64,000 bases of DNA from assembly GCF_000686025.1 (NCBI RefSeq), contig NZ_JMLQ01000002.1, positions 434,001 through 498,000 of the forward strand, in the 5' to 3' direction. The position numbers were made by a program, and so were the translations under genes. The stretch is from Rhodococcus sp. UNC23MFCrub1.1. GTDB taxonomy: Bacteria > Actinomycetota > Actinomycetes > Mycobacteriales > Mycobacteriaceae. Below the pieces are notes generated by a model. That model saw only the letters and a list, made by a program, of their open reading frames with translations, did not search any database and was not told the DNA's origin. Below are positions 26,240 to 35,906 of this stretch, piece by piece. The first letter of the stretch is position 1. Each line of letters begins with the position of its first letter.

Positions 26240-28108
26240 TTGAGCAGCATCACGCCCCATTACCGAAGTGTCAAGCAGCTACTACAAGCGAGATCGTTCT
26301 CGATCGATGAGTATCAACGTGAGTACAAGTGGGACAAGAAGAACGTCGAGGAGCTGATCTCAGATCTACAGACGAAGTTCTCGCTGGAGTATCAAGACGG
26401 CCACATGCCAAGGAATGCCAGTACCTACTCGGACTATTTCTTGGGCTCGATTATTGTGACACGGCGCGCCGATAAATATTTTTTGGTGGATGGTCAGCAG
26501 CGTGCAACTTCACTCACCCTTCTCCTTATATACCTGTACCGCCAAGCGAAAAGTCGCGACCTGAGCGTCGTCACGACGATCGAACCGCTGATCTTTTCGG
26601 ACATCTACGGGCAACGAATGTTCAATCTCGATATACCGGAACGTCTGGATGTTATTACCGCATTATTCAACGGCAATGATTTCAACCCTGCCGGGAAGAA
26701 CGAGTCGGTTCACAATATCCTGGAACGATACAGGGATATCGAGCAGTCCGAACTTGCGGACGAGATGGGGGCGGGCCTCGAAACGTTTATATATTGGTTG
26801 CTCAACAATGTTGGATTGATCGAAATTGCAACCGAAACGGACGAGCACGCATACTCGATTTTCGAAACCATGAATGATCGTGGCAAACCTTTAAGCCCTG
26901 TCGATATGATGAAGGCTTACCTGCTCGGTGGAATCGACGAAGCTGCAGATCGAACCGCTGCGAATCTTGCTTGGAAGAAGACGGTGTCAGATCTGATCTC
27001 GTGGGGTTCGGATCCGGACCCTGAACGTGATGCTGTCTTCGTGAAGGCCTGGCTTCGAGCTAGGTACGCAGAATCGATTCGCGATCGCAAAGCTGCGGCA
27101 GTGGACAAGGACTGGGAACTCATAGGCACCGCCTTCCATAGGTGGCTGCGGGATAGTGCGAAGCGGATCGGGATCGGAACCGCGAACGAAAACCGCCGAC
27201 TCATTTCCGACGAAATCCCTTTCTTCGCACGCGCATACATGCAAATTCTGCACGCCTCGAAGTACTACACGTCCGGCCTCGAGTCAATATTTTATAATGC
27301 GCACAACGACTTCACGTGGCAGCCGACCGTGCTGCTGGCAGCGCTCTCCCCTCTGGACGACGAGACAACTGTTCTCAAGAAGCTCGACGCAGTAGCAACG
27401 TATATCGACATATGGTTGATGCGGCGAACAGTTAACTATATTCGCGTGGGCTATTCAAGCGTCAGCTATTCAATGTGGCGCTTATGTTCCGATATAAGAA
27501 ATATGTCTATTGACGATTTGATAGATACACTCAAGCAGAAGCTTGCGGACGACGATGTGAGTTTTGATGGTGCGAAGTCGCGGGGCAGACTGGGCGTAAC
27601 CGATCTCAGATTGAACCAGTTCAGCCGGCGCTACATATTTCACTTCCTTGCGCGCGTGACTTCCTTCGTGGACGTGCAGTCGGGGCGACCAGACATCTTC
27701 GATAGGTACACCGACCGAAGCACTCGGAACCCGTTCGATATCGAACACATTTGGGCCGACAAGTATCGGCGCTATTCTTCCGATTTCTCATCGGAGGCTG
27801 ACTTCGATTCGGCGCGTGACAACGTAGGGGGGTTGCTCCTGCTGCCGGCCGACGTCAACAGGAGCTACCAAGATCGTCCGTTCGACGAAAAATCGCCACA
27901 CTACGCAAAGCAGAATCTGTTGGCATCCAGCCTCACATCGGCGGCGTATCGCCATCAGCCACAATTTTCCCAGTTCATGGAGCGGGAGGGTCTGAAGTTC
28001 AGGCCCTACGACGTTTTCGGTCGGAGTGAGCAGCTCGAGCGTCGAGAACTGATGTCGCAGCTAGCGCAACGGGTGTGGGATCCGCAGCGGTTGGAACGGT
28101 ACCGGTAG
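26240..28108 (+). CDS. DUF262/DUF1524 protein, GmrSD-like type IV restriction enzyme
   Basis: A 622-residue protein with the GmrSD architecture in one chain. The N-terminal DUF262 (ParB/Srx-like NTPase fold) shows IDEYQREYKWDKKNVEELI (22-40), FLGSIIV and the signature DGQQR (84-88), then FETMNDRGKPLSPVDMMKAY. The C-terminal DUF1524 is an HNH nuclease with DIEHIW (catalytic H503) and the late DVNRSYQDRPF Asn. GmrSD enzymes cut modified (glucosylated hydroxymethylcytosine) phage DNA using nucleotide hydrolysis. The start is TTG 26240 with GGAG upstream. The gene is visibly richer in A/T than its neighbours (runs such as ATATTTTTT), a sign of separate acquisition. Confidence 0.88.
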   Translation: MSSITPHYRSVKQLLQARSFSIDEYQREYKWDKKNVEELISDLQTKFSLEYQDGHMPRNASTYSDYFLGSIIVTRRADKYFLVDGQQRATSLTLLLIYLYRQAKSRDLSVVTTIEPLIFSDIYGQRMFNLDIPERLDVITALFNGNDFNPAGKNESVHNILERYRDIEQSELADEMGAGLETFIYWLLNNVGLIEIATETDEHAYSIFETMNDRGKPLSPVDMMKAYLLGGIDEAADRTAANLAWKKTVSDLISWGSDPDPERDAVFVKAWLRARYAESIRDRKAAAVDKDWELIGTAFHRWLRDSAKRIGIGTANENRRLISDEIPFFARAYMQILHASKYYTSGLESIFYNAHNDFTWQPTVLLAALSPLDDETTVLKKLDAVATYIDIWLMRRTVNYIRVGYSSVSYSMWRLCSDIRNMSIDDLIDTLKQKLADDDVSFDGAKSRGRLGVTDLRLNQFSRRYIFHFLARVTSFVDVQSGRPDIFDRYTDRSTRNPFDIEHIWADKYRRYSSDFSSEADFDSARDNVGGLLLLPADVNRSYQDRPFDEKSPHYAKQNLLASSLTSAAYRHQPQFSQFMEREGLKFRPYDVFGRSEQLERRELMSQLAQRVWDPQRLERYR

Positions 28109-28444
28109 GTGAGTTGACTGGTCGACAGGCAAGCATCCCAATTTCTGCGCGACACGCACTGATTTGCCGAGCCTGCGGGAGACACTGGCACCGACGCAAT
28201 CGTTCAACAGAGTCAAGAAGGTGGGTGACCCCACCGGATCGTGCGGTTCGGACCTCCGGTTCAGAGTCGGCAGTTGCCCATGCACTGTTCGCAAGTCGGT
28301 GTCTTGCGCGGTTGCGGAAGCTGAATTCATGGGTTCGAACCACAATTTTGCGTCGGGCACAGCTGTCGCCTAGTAGACATGAGGTGTAAGCCAGGTTTGG
28401 ACGGTGGTCGGGATCGTCTTTCCTTGATCTCGGGAGGTTGACTC
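28109..28444. other. intergenic stretch within the defence island
   Basis: These 336 bases separate the DUF262 gene from the 1594-codon gene. Short frames on both strands lack a plausible start signal or coherent codon use. No terminator was found. The end holds the GGGAGG ribosome binding site of the next gene. A GGTTCGAACC-like T-loop sequence at 28332 is not part of a tRNA. Confidence 0.5.
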
Positions 28445-31400
28445 TTGTCTGACACACCATCGAGCGAAGTGCTCGCCGCCGTGGTTCGACTGTCCGAACT
28501 CGCACTGGGTACATACGCCTACAACCCTGGCCGGGTCGAAGAGGACGCGAACGGGGAGCGTCGTATCCACCAAGGTGGATATGGCGACAGGCAGGTCTTC
28601 GAACTGGTCCAGAATGCCGCCGACGAGCTGCGTGAACCGAACCATTCCGGCGGTCGCATTCAGGTGGTGCTCACCGACACCGCGCTGTACTGCGCCAATG
28701 AAGGAGCTGCGATCACCGCTGATGGAGCCGACACCATCTTGCGAATGGGGGTGTCGAAAAAGCGATCGGGACAGATCGGCAGGTTCGGCGTGGGAGTGAA
28801 GTCGGTGCTCTCCATCAGCACCGCGCCGCAGTTCTTCAGCGTGACCGGGTCGTTCGGTTTCGATGGTGAGTGGGCACGCGATGAGATCAACCTCGCGGTG
28901 AAAAAAGGTCAACAAGAGCGCGGAGAGCAGCCTGTCGGCATTGTCGGCGACACCCCGGTGCTGCGTCTGGCTCGGCCGCTGGACTGGACGCGAGAGTGCG
29001 CCCGTGATGCGGTGCTGTCCGACCTCGCAAAGTGGGCGACCACCGTTGTTCGACTGCCTTTGAAAGAAAACTCGGCAGACGTGTTGGCCGGTGACATCGA
29101 CAGGTCTGGCACGCCGTCGAGTTCGAACCGCGAATTCCCATATCTCTTCTTGCTGTTCTCACCTCATGTCGGTCAGGTGGTCCTCGAGGACCGCAGGCTC
29201 ATGCCCGTAATGCGGCGAACGATGACGAGCGAAGTGCGCGGTCGTGGCGAGGTCGTCGTTCATCAGACGCGAACTGGAGACCGCGCAGCTGAAGACGCCT
29301 ATCGCGTGTTCGTTCGAGCGCACGAGGTGTCTGACCGAGTCCGATCGCTAGCAGGTGAACTGCACGACCGGGCCACTATCGACGTGTCGTGGGGCGTGCC
29401 GTCATACTCGATCGACAAATCGACCGGTCGCGACGTTTACACGGTCCCTGTCGGGCGAGGCACCTTCTGGTCGTACTTCCCGACGAAGTACCCCACGACA
29501 CTCAGTGGAGTCGTCAACGCAGCATGGAAGACCAACGAGGACCGACAGAACCTACTCGACAGCAGTGAACTCAACCGTGAATTGCTATCTGTCGCAGCAG
29601 AACTTGTCGTAGCGTCGCTTACAGATCTCGTTGCGGACGATGATCCCGCAGCGTACTTGCAGCTCTTACCGGGCCGGACGCAAGAGTCGCCCAACTGGGC
29701 ATGCAAAGAACTGACGGGCTCGATTTGGAGGTTGATGGCCGACGCTCCGTCGCTGCCTGACCAGAGTGGGACCCTGCGGCGACCATCAGATCTTCGTATC
29801 CGGCCGGACGGCTTGCCATACTCAGCGCTCGAGATGTGGTCGGCTTTCGATGGTGCACCGATCGATTGGGTTCACCGGAGCGTTGATCTGACGAAGCTTC
29901 GTCGCGGCAAGATGTCGCACATCCTCGATGCCAGTCCAAACCGCGAGCCCGAGACCGTCACCACCTGGCTGGAAGCGCTGGTGACGGGAAGGACAGCAGA
30001 ATCTTCCCGTGCTGCGCTGGCGCTATTGTCTCACCTGCTCAAAGGCGCTGCTCTGGATGACAAACAGAGGTCGGCGGCACTGCAAGCCCGGGTTGTCATG
30101 GTGGAGGGCGGGGCGTTCGTGTCAGCCACGCCGGGGCAAGTTTACCGACGATCCTCCAACGACGGCCTCGTTGACGACCTCATCTACGTCCATGGTTTGC
30201 TCTCCGGCGACAGCGCGACGGTTCAGTTGCTTGAGGGCTTGGGAATCCGCGAGGCTGACGCGGAGGGACGTTTCAGAGGCGTACTGGATCAAGGTTTCGA
30301 CGACTACACGCCCGAGTCATGGGCACGCTTTTGGGAGCTGCTGCGTGCGTCCGGAGGGGCCGTTCAAACCTCGTTGATACAACGCGCGGTGCCGGACTAT
30401 GCTTCGATGCTGCGGTTGAGGTCGGTACAAGGATCCTGGGTCACCTTCACTGGCGGCCTTCTGCCCGGCCCTGTTGTCCCCGCCGACGGGTCTCGAGATC
30501 CCGGGATTGCAGTCGACACTGTCTTCCACGCTGACGACCTGTCTGTGCTGAGGGCGCTTGGTGTATCGGACCGGCCAGAGAAGAACACCAAGCCCGTGCG
30601 GGATCAGTGGTTCGTCGACTATCAGACAGCGATGTACGAGGACTACTGCGCCGGACTGGACCGGACGGAGCGGCGAGTCAATTTCGGAACTCTTAAGTAC
30701 GATGGTGCTCCCATGGCGGGGAGACTCGACGTGTTCGTCCGCCTGAGCCCGGAGGGCCGAGCCGGGTTCCTGGACACGTTGGGCCCGGATGACGTTCCGA
30801 GGTCCTGGACTCGACAAATCGGCAGCCAGGGAAACACCAGGGTTCACGTTCAGTCGCCGATTTGCTGGCTGATCCGAGATCGTGGCGCAGTAAGAACATC
30901 TCGTGGCGTACTGCCGGTCGCCGATGCGGTAGGCCCGCAACTGGGCGAATTCGCGGACTACCTGCCTGTTGCACAGCTATCGAATCCATTGGCTGTGCGA
31001 CTTGAGATTCCGGGGGCAATTGGGGACGTGCCGGCCGCCAAGTGGGCCGATCTTTTGTCCGCCGTCGAGGCGAGCGAGGATGACTCGTTCGTGGGCCGAA
31101 CGTACGCCCTGCTCATCAGAGTTGCGGCCGACATCGTGAATGTCGCGGACACCGTTCGGTGCCGTGTCGGTGGAGTTTGGGAAATGAGACCGGACAGCGA
31201 CATCGCGATAGCACGCACCATGGCCGATTACGAGGAGCTCATTCGAGAGAAGCATCCGGCGCTGCTCGTGGATCGCGCCGAGGATCAGCAACAGGCGGAC
31301 TACATGGTCACCGAATGGGGGATGTACGAAAAGGCAGATGTCATTGCCCGCGAGCTGCGCCACGTACCAGCGGGCTCGCCCGCCGACCTGCTGTCCTTGC

Positions 31401-33229
31401 ATCCAGAACTCCGAGTGAGGTTCGGTGCAACCGTCAGCGGATACCAGGTGCAGCGGTGTCAGCAGATCGACGAAGTGTCCCGAACGCCCAACGGCACGAG
31501 CGCCGAGTCATTGCACAGTGCCTGTGACGGGTCTCTCCTGCTGGTGCCGGAGGGGTTGGACAATCTCGCGGAACTAATCCTGGTGGACTACGAGCTCGGA
31601 CTCGACCTGGGTAAGTCGGGATGCGAGCGCGTGGTGGCGGAGCACCGTCAACAAATGGTGGATCGTGAGGTTCGCGGCCGGATGGACAGTGTGCGCCAAG
31701 CTGATTCAGTGACCAGGAAGTTGGCACGCCTGATCGGCCGTACCGAATTGATGCATGGGTTACCTCCCGGGTTGAACGGCCATGATACCGACTCGTCGGA
31801 CGACGTCTCTGCCGAACGGGCCGCCGAGATGGCGTACAACTCATACGACGACCGAGTGTTGCGCGAGTATTTGACAGTCATCAGATCCGTCGTACCCGAT
31901 GCGCCCCAGCGATTAGATGGAAGCCACGCTGCCCTCCGTTTCGTGACGCGTATGGGGTTCCCTGACACGTTCGCCGGTGCACGGGTAAAGGCGCCCCCTG
32001 CACGTATTGCAGTTTCCGGACCAACCGACTATCCCGCATTGCATTCGTACCAGGAGTCGATCGCTGAGCGATTCGTCAATTTGTTGCAAGAACGGCCTGC
32101 TGGACGTGCCATGCTGAGTTTGCCCACGGGCGCTGGAAAGACACGGGTTGCTGCGGAGGGCGTGATCCGTTGGGTCAGGCAGAACGGCTCCCCGCGCGGG
32201 CCGATCGTATGGATCGCACAGACTGCCGAATTGTGTGAACAGGCCGTACAGTCTTGGAAATTCGTGTGGGAGAAAGTCGGAGCCGAAGAGGATCTCGTAA
32301 TCGACCGATTGTGGTCGTCGAACAGAGCAACGCCCTCTGCCGGACGAAACCAATTGGTCGTGGCAACCGATGCGAAGCTCGCTTCGTGTCTGGGCTCGGA
32401 GGAGTACGAGTGGCTTCGCGACGCGTCTCTCGTAATCGTGGACGAAGCGCACGTCGCTATCTCGAAGGAGTACACCGGGATTCTGGAGCTGTTCGGATTG
32501 ACACACCGGGTCACAGGTCGACCTTTGATCGGGCTTACGGCGACGCCGTTTCGGAACGATTCCGAGCTGACGCGCAGATTGGTGCAGCGCTTCGGAGATC
32601 GCCGGCTCGACAAGGGCCTCCTCGGTGACGATCCGATCGAGTCGTTGCAGGCCATGGGCGTTCTTTCGCGCGTCGAGCACAGGCAGATGAGCGGCACGCG
32701 CATGTCGTTGTATCCCGATGAGCTCAGACAGGCCGAGCAGATGAACGGAATGCTGCCACGGAGTGCTGAGCAGCGACTGGCGCGTGACGAAGGGCGAAAC
32801 TCAGATCTCCTGAAAGAAATTGAGGCTTTGGATCCGAGCTGGCCGGTGCTCGTGTTCGCGACGTCTGTCGATCACGCCAAGGTCCTCGCGGCTCGCCTGA
32901 ACGAACGACGCATACGGTCAGTGGCGATCGATTCCGGTACCACCGCGGGGGATCGACGCCAAAGCATCGAGAAGTTCCGGCGCGGCGAGGTGCGGGTGAT
33001 CACGAATTACGGTGTGTTGTCGCAGGGATTTGATGCTCCCGCGACTCGTGTTGTGATCGTTGCCCGTCCCGTGTACAGCGCAAACATATACCAGCAAATG
33101 GTCGGTCGAGGACTCCGTGGCACTCGAAACGGAGGCAAAGAAACATGCCTCATCCTCGACGTTGCCGACAACATCACCAACTTCGATCAGAAGCTGGCAT
33201 TCACCAAATTCGAGCATCTGTGGGGTTGA
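28445..33229 (+). CDS. sacsin-like GHKL ATPase fused to an SF2 helicase
   Basis: A 1594-residue protein, the largest in the window. The N-terminus is a Bergerat-fold ATPase of the sacsin/Hsp90 sort: N-box VFELVQNAADEL (E53, N57, D60), CANEGAAI in place of the usual DxGxG (83-90), and GRFGVGVKS (112-120). About 1000 residues of unrecognised sequence follow. The C-terminus is an SF2 helicase with Walker A LPTGAGKT (1226-1233), DEAH (1333-1336), GLTATPFRN and QQMVGRGLRG (1550-1559). The start is TTG 28445 behind GGGAGG. The nuclease gene at 33290 follows in the same direction. The fusion suggests an ATP-gated DNA motor in defence; no nuclease motif is seen in it. Confidence 0.87.
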   Translation: MSDTPSSEVLAAVVRLSELALGTYAYNPGRVEEDANGERRIHQGGYGDRQVFELVQNAADELREPNHSGGRIQVVLTDTALYCANEGAAITADGADTILRMGVSKKRSGQIGRFGVGVKSVLSISTAPQFFSVTGSFGFDGEWARDEINLAVKKGQQERGEQPVGIVGDTPVLRLARPLDWTRECARDAVLSDLAKWATTVVRLPLKENSADVLAGDIDRSGTPSSSNREFPYLFLLFSPHVGQVVLEDRRLMPVMRRTMTSEVRGRGEVVVHQTRTGDRAAEDAYRVFVRAHEVSDRVRSLAGELHDRATIDVSWGVPSYSIDKSTGRDVYTVPVGRGTFWSYFPTKYPTTLSGVVNAAWKTNEDRQNLLDSSELNRELLSVAAELVVASLTDLVADDDPAAYLQLLPGRTQESPNWACKELTGSIWRLMADAPSLPDQSGTLRRPSDLRIRPDGLPYSALEMWSAFDGAPIDWVHRSVDLTKLRRGKMSHILDASPNREPETVTTWLEALVTGRTAESSRAALALLSHLLKGAALDDKQRSAALQARVVMVEGGAFVSATPGQVYRRSSNDGLVDDLIYVHGLLSGDSATVQLLEGLGIREADAEGRFRGVLDQGFDDYTPESWARFWELLRASGGAVQTSLIQRAVPDYASMLRLRSVQGSWVTFTGGLLPGPVVPADGSRDPGIAVDTVFHADDLSVLRALGVSDRPEKNTKPVRDQWFVDYQTAMYEDYCAGLDRTERRVNFGTLKYDGAPMAGRLDVFVRLSPEGRAGFLDTLGPDDVPRSWTRQIGSQGNTRVHVQSPICWLIRDRGAVRTSRGVLPVADAVGPQLGEFADYLPVAQLSNPLAVRLEIPGAIGDVPAAKWADLLSAVEASEDDSFVGRTYALLIRVAADIVNVADTVRCRVGGVWEMRPDSDIAIARTMADYEELIREKHPALLVDRAEDQQQADYMVTEWGMYEKADVIARELRHVPAGSPADLLSLHPELRVRFGATVSGYQVQRCQQIDEVSRTPNGTSAESLHSACDGSLLLVPEGLDNLAELILVDYELGLDLGKSGCERVVAEHRQQMVDREVRGRMDSVRQADSVTRKLARLIGRTELMHGLPPGLNGHDTDSSDDVSAERAAEMAYNSYDDRVLREYLTVIRSVVPDAPQRLDGSHAALRFVTRMGFPDTFAGARVKAPPARIAVSGPTDYPALHSYQESIAERFVNLLQERPAGRAMLSLPTGAGKTRVAAEGVIRWVRQNGSPRGPIVWIAQTAELCEQAVQSWKFVWEKVGAEEDLVIDRLWSSNRATPSAGRNQLVVATDAKLASCLGSEEYEWLRDASLVIVDEAHVAISKEYTGILELFGLTHRVTGRPLIGLTATPFRNDSELTRRLVQRFGDRRLDKGLLGDDPIESLQAMGVLSRVEHRQMSGTRMSLYPDELRQAEQMNGMLPRSAEQRLARDEGRNSDLLKEIEALDPSWPVLVFATSVDHAKVLAARLNERRIRSVAIDSGTTAGDRRQSIEKFRRGEVRVITNYGVLSQGFDAPATRVVIVARPVYSANIYQQMVGRGLRGTRNGGKETCLILDVADNITNFDQKLAFTKFEHLWG

Positions 33230-33289
33230 TACGCCGTTTGAGCGCGTTCTGCCGCAACACAGGCTTTCAACTACGATGATTGGATTGCG

Positions 33290-34246
33290 GTGACGACTGC
33301 AGATCACAGGAGCTTCTTCGTTCTGTGGAACGGTAGCGAAGAGGGTATGCCGAGGACCGACCGCTTGTCTCTGATTGCATCCACCGCGGCAGGCTTGGTG
33401 GAACCGGGGCGATGGAGTTTCGGCGGAGGATACGGCGATCCGGTGCGAGGCGACCGCATCTACCTTCTCCGCACTGGTAGCAACCGGGGACTCATTGGCA
33501 GTGCGACCATCGCGGAGGACGGTGTCCACGCCGACAATCATTGGGTGGGTGAAGGCACCGCGTACTACATCGATGTGATTTGGGATGTGATGCTCGATGA
33601 CGATGATCGTATCCCGACAGAAGCGCTAGATGCCTCCTTGCCTGATCAGCACTTCCCGGTTCAGGCGTCCGGGACGAGAATCAAGGAACCGTCCGCGTCC
33701 GAGCTCGCAGAACTGTGGGCCAAGCACTTGGCGGACTTGGCGCAACGAGAAGGAAACCCATGGATCGGTGGTCGCAGTACGTCGGCTGAACGGCGATCAG
33801 GTCCGATTCCGCTCCAGCGGGATCATGTGCGTCATTACGACGTGAGCAGTTTCGCCGGGAAAACGGCTACGCGCGCTGAGGCCGAACTGGTTGGTCAGCT
33901 GGCGCGGTACCTGACGAAACGCGGTTCCGAGGTGAGTAGCTACCGGATGGTGCCTGGGCCGAGTAGCGCGCCCATTCTGGCAGATCTTTACGACCGGACA
34001 AACAACGTCCTCTACGAAGCAAAGGCGGCGGCGTCCCGCGAGGCAGTGCGAATGGCTCTAGGACAGCTGCAGGATTACCGGCGTTTCGTCGTCGAGGAGC
34101 CCGAGCTGGCGGTTCTACTTCCGGCTCCCCCAGTTGCTGATTTAATCAGATTGCTTGCGGACTTCGGAGTGCGGTGCGTCGTACCTGATGAATCCGACGG
34201 CTTCACAGTCGCCGAGGCATCGCCACCGACGGCTCGAATCTTATGA
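33290..34246 (+). CDS. EVE/PUA-like domain fused to a PD-(D/E)XK nuclease
   Basis: A 318-residue protein in two parts. Residues 1-130 resemble an EVE/PUA-like fold that reads modified bases (FVLWNGSEE, then RGDRIYLLRTG and GLIGSATI). After a linker, residues 185-275 look like a PD-(D/E)XK nuclease: an early helix with E (AEAELVGQLARYL), D232 in ILADLYD, the core E243-A-K245 in VLYEAKAAAS, and a following Q-rich helix (LGQLQDYRRF). This is the layout of McrA/Mrr-like type IV enzymes that cleave modified DNA. The start is GTG 33290 with a poor ribosome binding site; the gap after the helicase fusion is 60 bases, so it is probably the nuclease partner of that protein. Confidence 0.78.
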   Translation: MTTADHRSFFVLWNGSEEGMPRTDRLSLIASTAAGLVEPGRWSFGGGYGDPVRGDRIYLLRTGSNRGLIGSATIAEDGVHADNHWVGEGTAYYIDVIWDVMLDDDDRIPTEALDASLPDQHFPVQASGTRIKEPSASELAELWAKHLADLAQREGNPWIGGRSTSAERRSGPIPLQRDHVRHYDVSSFAGKTATRAEAELVGQLARYLTKRGSEVSSYRMVPGPSSAPILADLYDRTNNVLYEAKAAASREAVRMALGQLQDYRRFVVEEPELAVLLPAPPVADLIRLLADFGVRCVVPDESDGFTVAEASPPTARIL

Positions 34247-34449
34247 GCTCCGCGTACGCAAGCCATGCATGCGACGGACAGAACGTCACACCGGAAAAGC
34301 TGCAGGCTGGTGTCGCGGCTGCCGTGCAATGCGTGCGAGCGCCGCTCTCTTACAACACGCGATCTTGCGCCGTGCGTCGGGTCACGCCGTGGTAGACCAC
34401 ACAGCATGGGGGCGGCACGAGTGAGGACTGATGGCCGGAGGACGGCACG

Positions 34450-35136
34450 TTGCCGGTGACAAGTTCAACAGACGCCGACATGATCCAGGCGGGACGTCTG
34501 CTGAGTGCGTACGCCTCGCGGGGTCGCATCGACGGCGCACCTCGGCTCGAAGACGCCCTTTCGCTGCTGGTTCGCCGCAGTGTCCGGCATCTTGAGTCGA
34601 AGGTCGCCGGCGACTCGACTACCTCTCCCGTCACCGAACGAGCTGTGGTCCTCAACGGTGGGCGGGCGTTCGCATCCACCCGGCTGTATCTGCACATAGC
34701 GCACGCACGTCACATGGTTGGCGCATTCTCGCGTGACCCTTCTGGCGGGAACATCCGTTTGTACGTTTACGGGGCGAACGGTCAATCCCACGAATCGGAG
34801 TTCGTTTTCAGGCACCTCCAAGCCGCCATGTTCGAATTTGCGGAGTCGGAGTTCAAGAAGAACAGTCATGGCATCTCGAGTTTTCGCCGGTACATGCGTC
34901 ATTACGCGACAGGATTCGGCGGCGAGATTGCGCAGCGGATTCGTTCAGTCGAGGCGCAGGTCATCGATCAGTCTGTTGCAAGCGACGAGCTGAGAACGCG
35001 GCTGCACGAAGACGAGCGACGAGCCCTGTCGGGGCTCAGAAGTCGTTGGCCTCGCGCTGCGGACAGGTGGTACCACGTCGAACAACGAGCACTTGTCGAG
35101 ACAACGACTGACGGTGCCACAGCCGTAGACAGATAA
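34450..35136 (+). CDS. hypothetical protein, 228 residues
   Basis: No confident family. The protein is basic and soluble. The middle is beta-rich (IRLYVYGANGQ), followed by helices containing SSFRRYMRHYATGFGGEIA, which distantly recall the C-terminal part of DUF2786-type proteins; this is weak. The start is TTG 34450 with GGAGG 8 bases upstream. It follows the EVE-nuclease gene by 203 bases on the same strand and is the last intact gene before the broken ABC ATPase copy, so it may be the third member of that defence set. Confidence 0.6.
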   Translation: MPVTSSTDADMIQAGRLLSAYASRGRIDGAPRLEDALSLLVRRSVRHLESKVAGDSTTSPVTERAVVLNGGRAFASTRLYLHIAHARHMVGAFSRDPSGGNIRLYVYGANGQSHESEFVFRHLQAAMFEFAESEFKKNSHGISSFRRYMRHYATGFGGEIAQRIRSVEAQVIDQSVASDELRTRLHEDERRALSGLRSRWPRAADRWYHVEQRALVETTTDGATAVDR

Positions 35137-35309
35137 AGGTGGATCACAAAGAGAACGGGTCGTGGTCGCAACAGCCTCCTCAGATCAACGCCGATTCTCG
35201 TACAAAGCAGCCTGACACGTGCGGTATAGCATACAAGCGCGTTCCTTCGGTCCGCTCCTAACCAGGCAGCGCGAGTATGGGATGTCCTCCAACGACTAGA
35301 TCTCAATCC

Positions 35310-35811
35310 GTCCCCCCTCGGAACCCCGCGCATATCCCTGACCGTGTTGACCACGCTGATGAACTCCGGCCTGGGGCTCATGCCCACCACGCGGTTGGCG
35401 AGGTAGACGGCCTCGGCGACGGAGTGGGTGTCCAGCATGACCGTCGTTCCGGTCTCTTTCCAGATGCGGTGCAGTTCGACGTTCATCTTTTCGCGGGTGA
35501 GGGCGTCGAGGGCGCCGAAGGGCTTGTCCATCAGCAGCACCTCGGGCCCGTGCAGTAGCGCCCGGCACAGGGAGACGCGTTGCTGTATGCCGCCGGACAG
35601 CTCGTGGGGGAGTGCGCCCTCGATGCCCGTCAGGCCGGTCATCTCGATCAGATGGTCGGCCTTCGCCGCGGCAGCTTTCTTGTTCATCCCGCGCATCTCA
35701 CCTTGGAGCAGGATGTTCTTGCGGAAGGTGTGCTACTACAGCATCGAGGCGCTTTGGAAGCCCTAGCCGATTTTGCGCTGGGGTCTACTCACCCCGCGAC
35801 CGGCCAGTTTC
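35310..35811 (-). pseudogene. broken copy of the ABC-transporter ATPase gene
   Basis: This stretch aligns, in the same orientation, with about 580 bases of the intact ABC ATPase gene at 38126-38947. The readable part keeps LPHELSGG and SLCRALLH, but the Walker B glutamate is Lys (LLMDKPFGALD instead of LLMDEPFGALD), the H-loop context is altered, and 24 codons are missing in frame after MSPRP. Beyond the matching MRGMNKK segment toward the 5' end, stop codons interrupt the homology, and the P-loop half is absent. It cannot make a working ATPase. It marks a past duplication or recombination at the edge of the defence island. Confidence 0.88.
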
Positions 35812-35906
35812 ACGCATCAATACAAATCTTTATCTATCCGTGTACCGACGAGGGTAGCTAACGGGCTGGTGCATTCTGCACTGTTCTCAGCATGAGGTGC
35901 GCTCGA

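Noticed and set aside
28331..28342. GGGTTCGAACCA looks like a tRNA T-loop, possibly an attachment site
   Set aside because: No acceptor, D-arm or anticodon stem can be folded around it, and no integrase or second copy is in the window.
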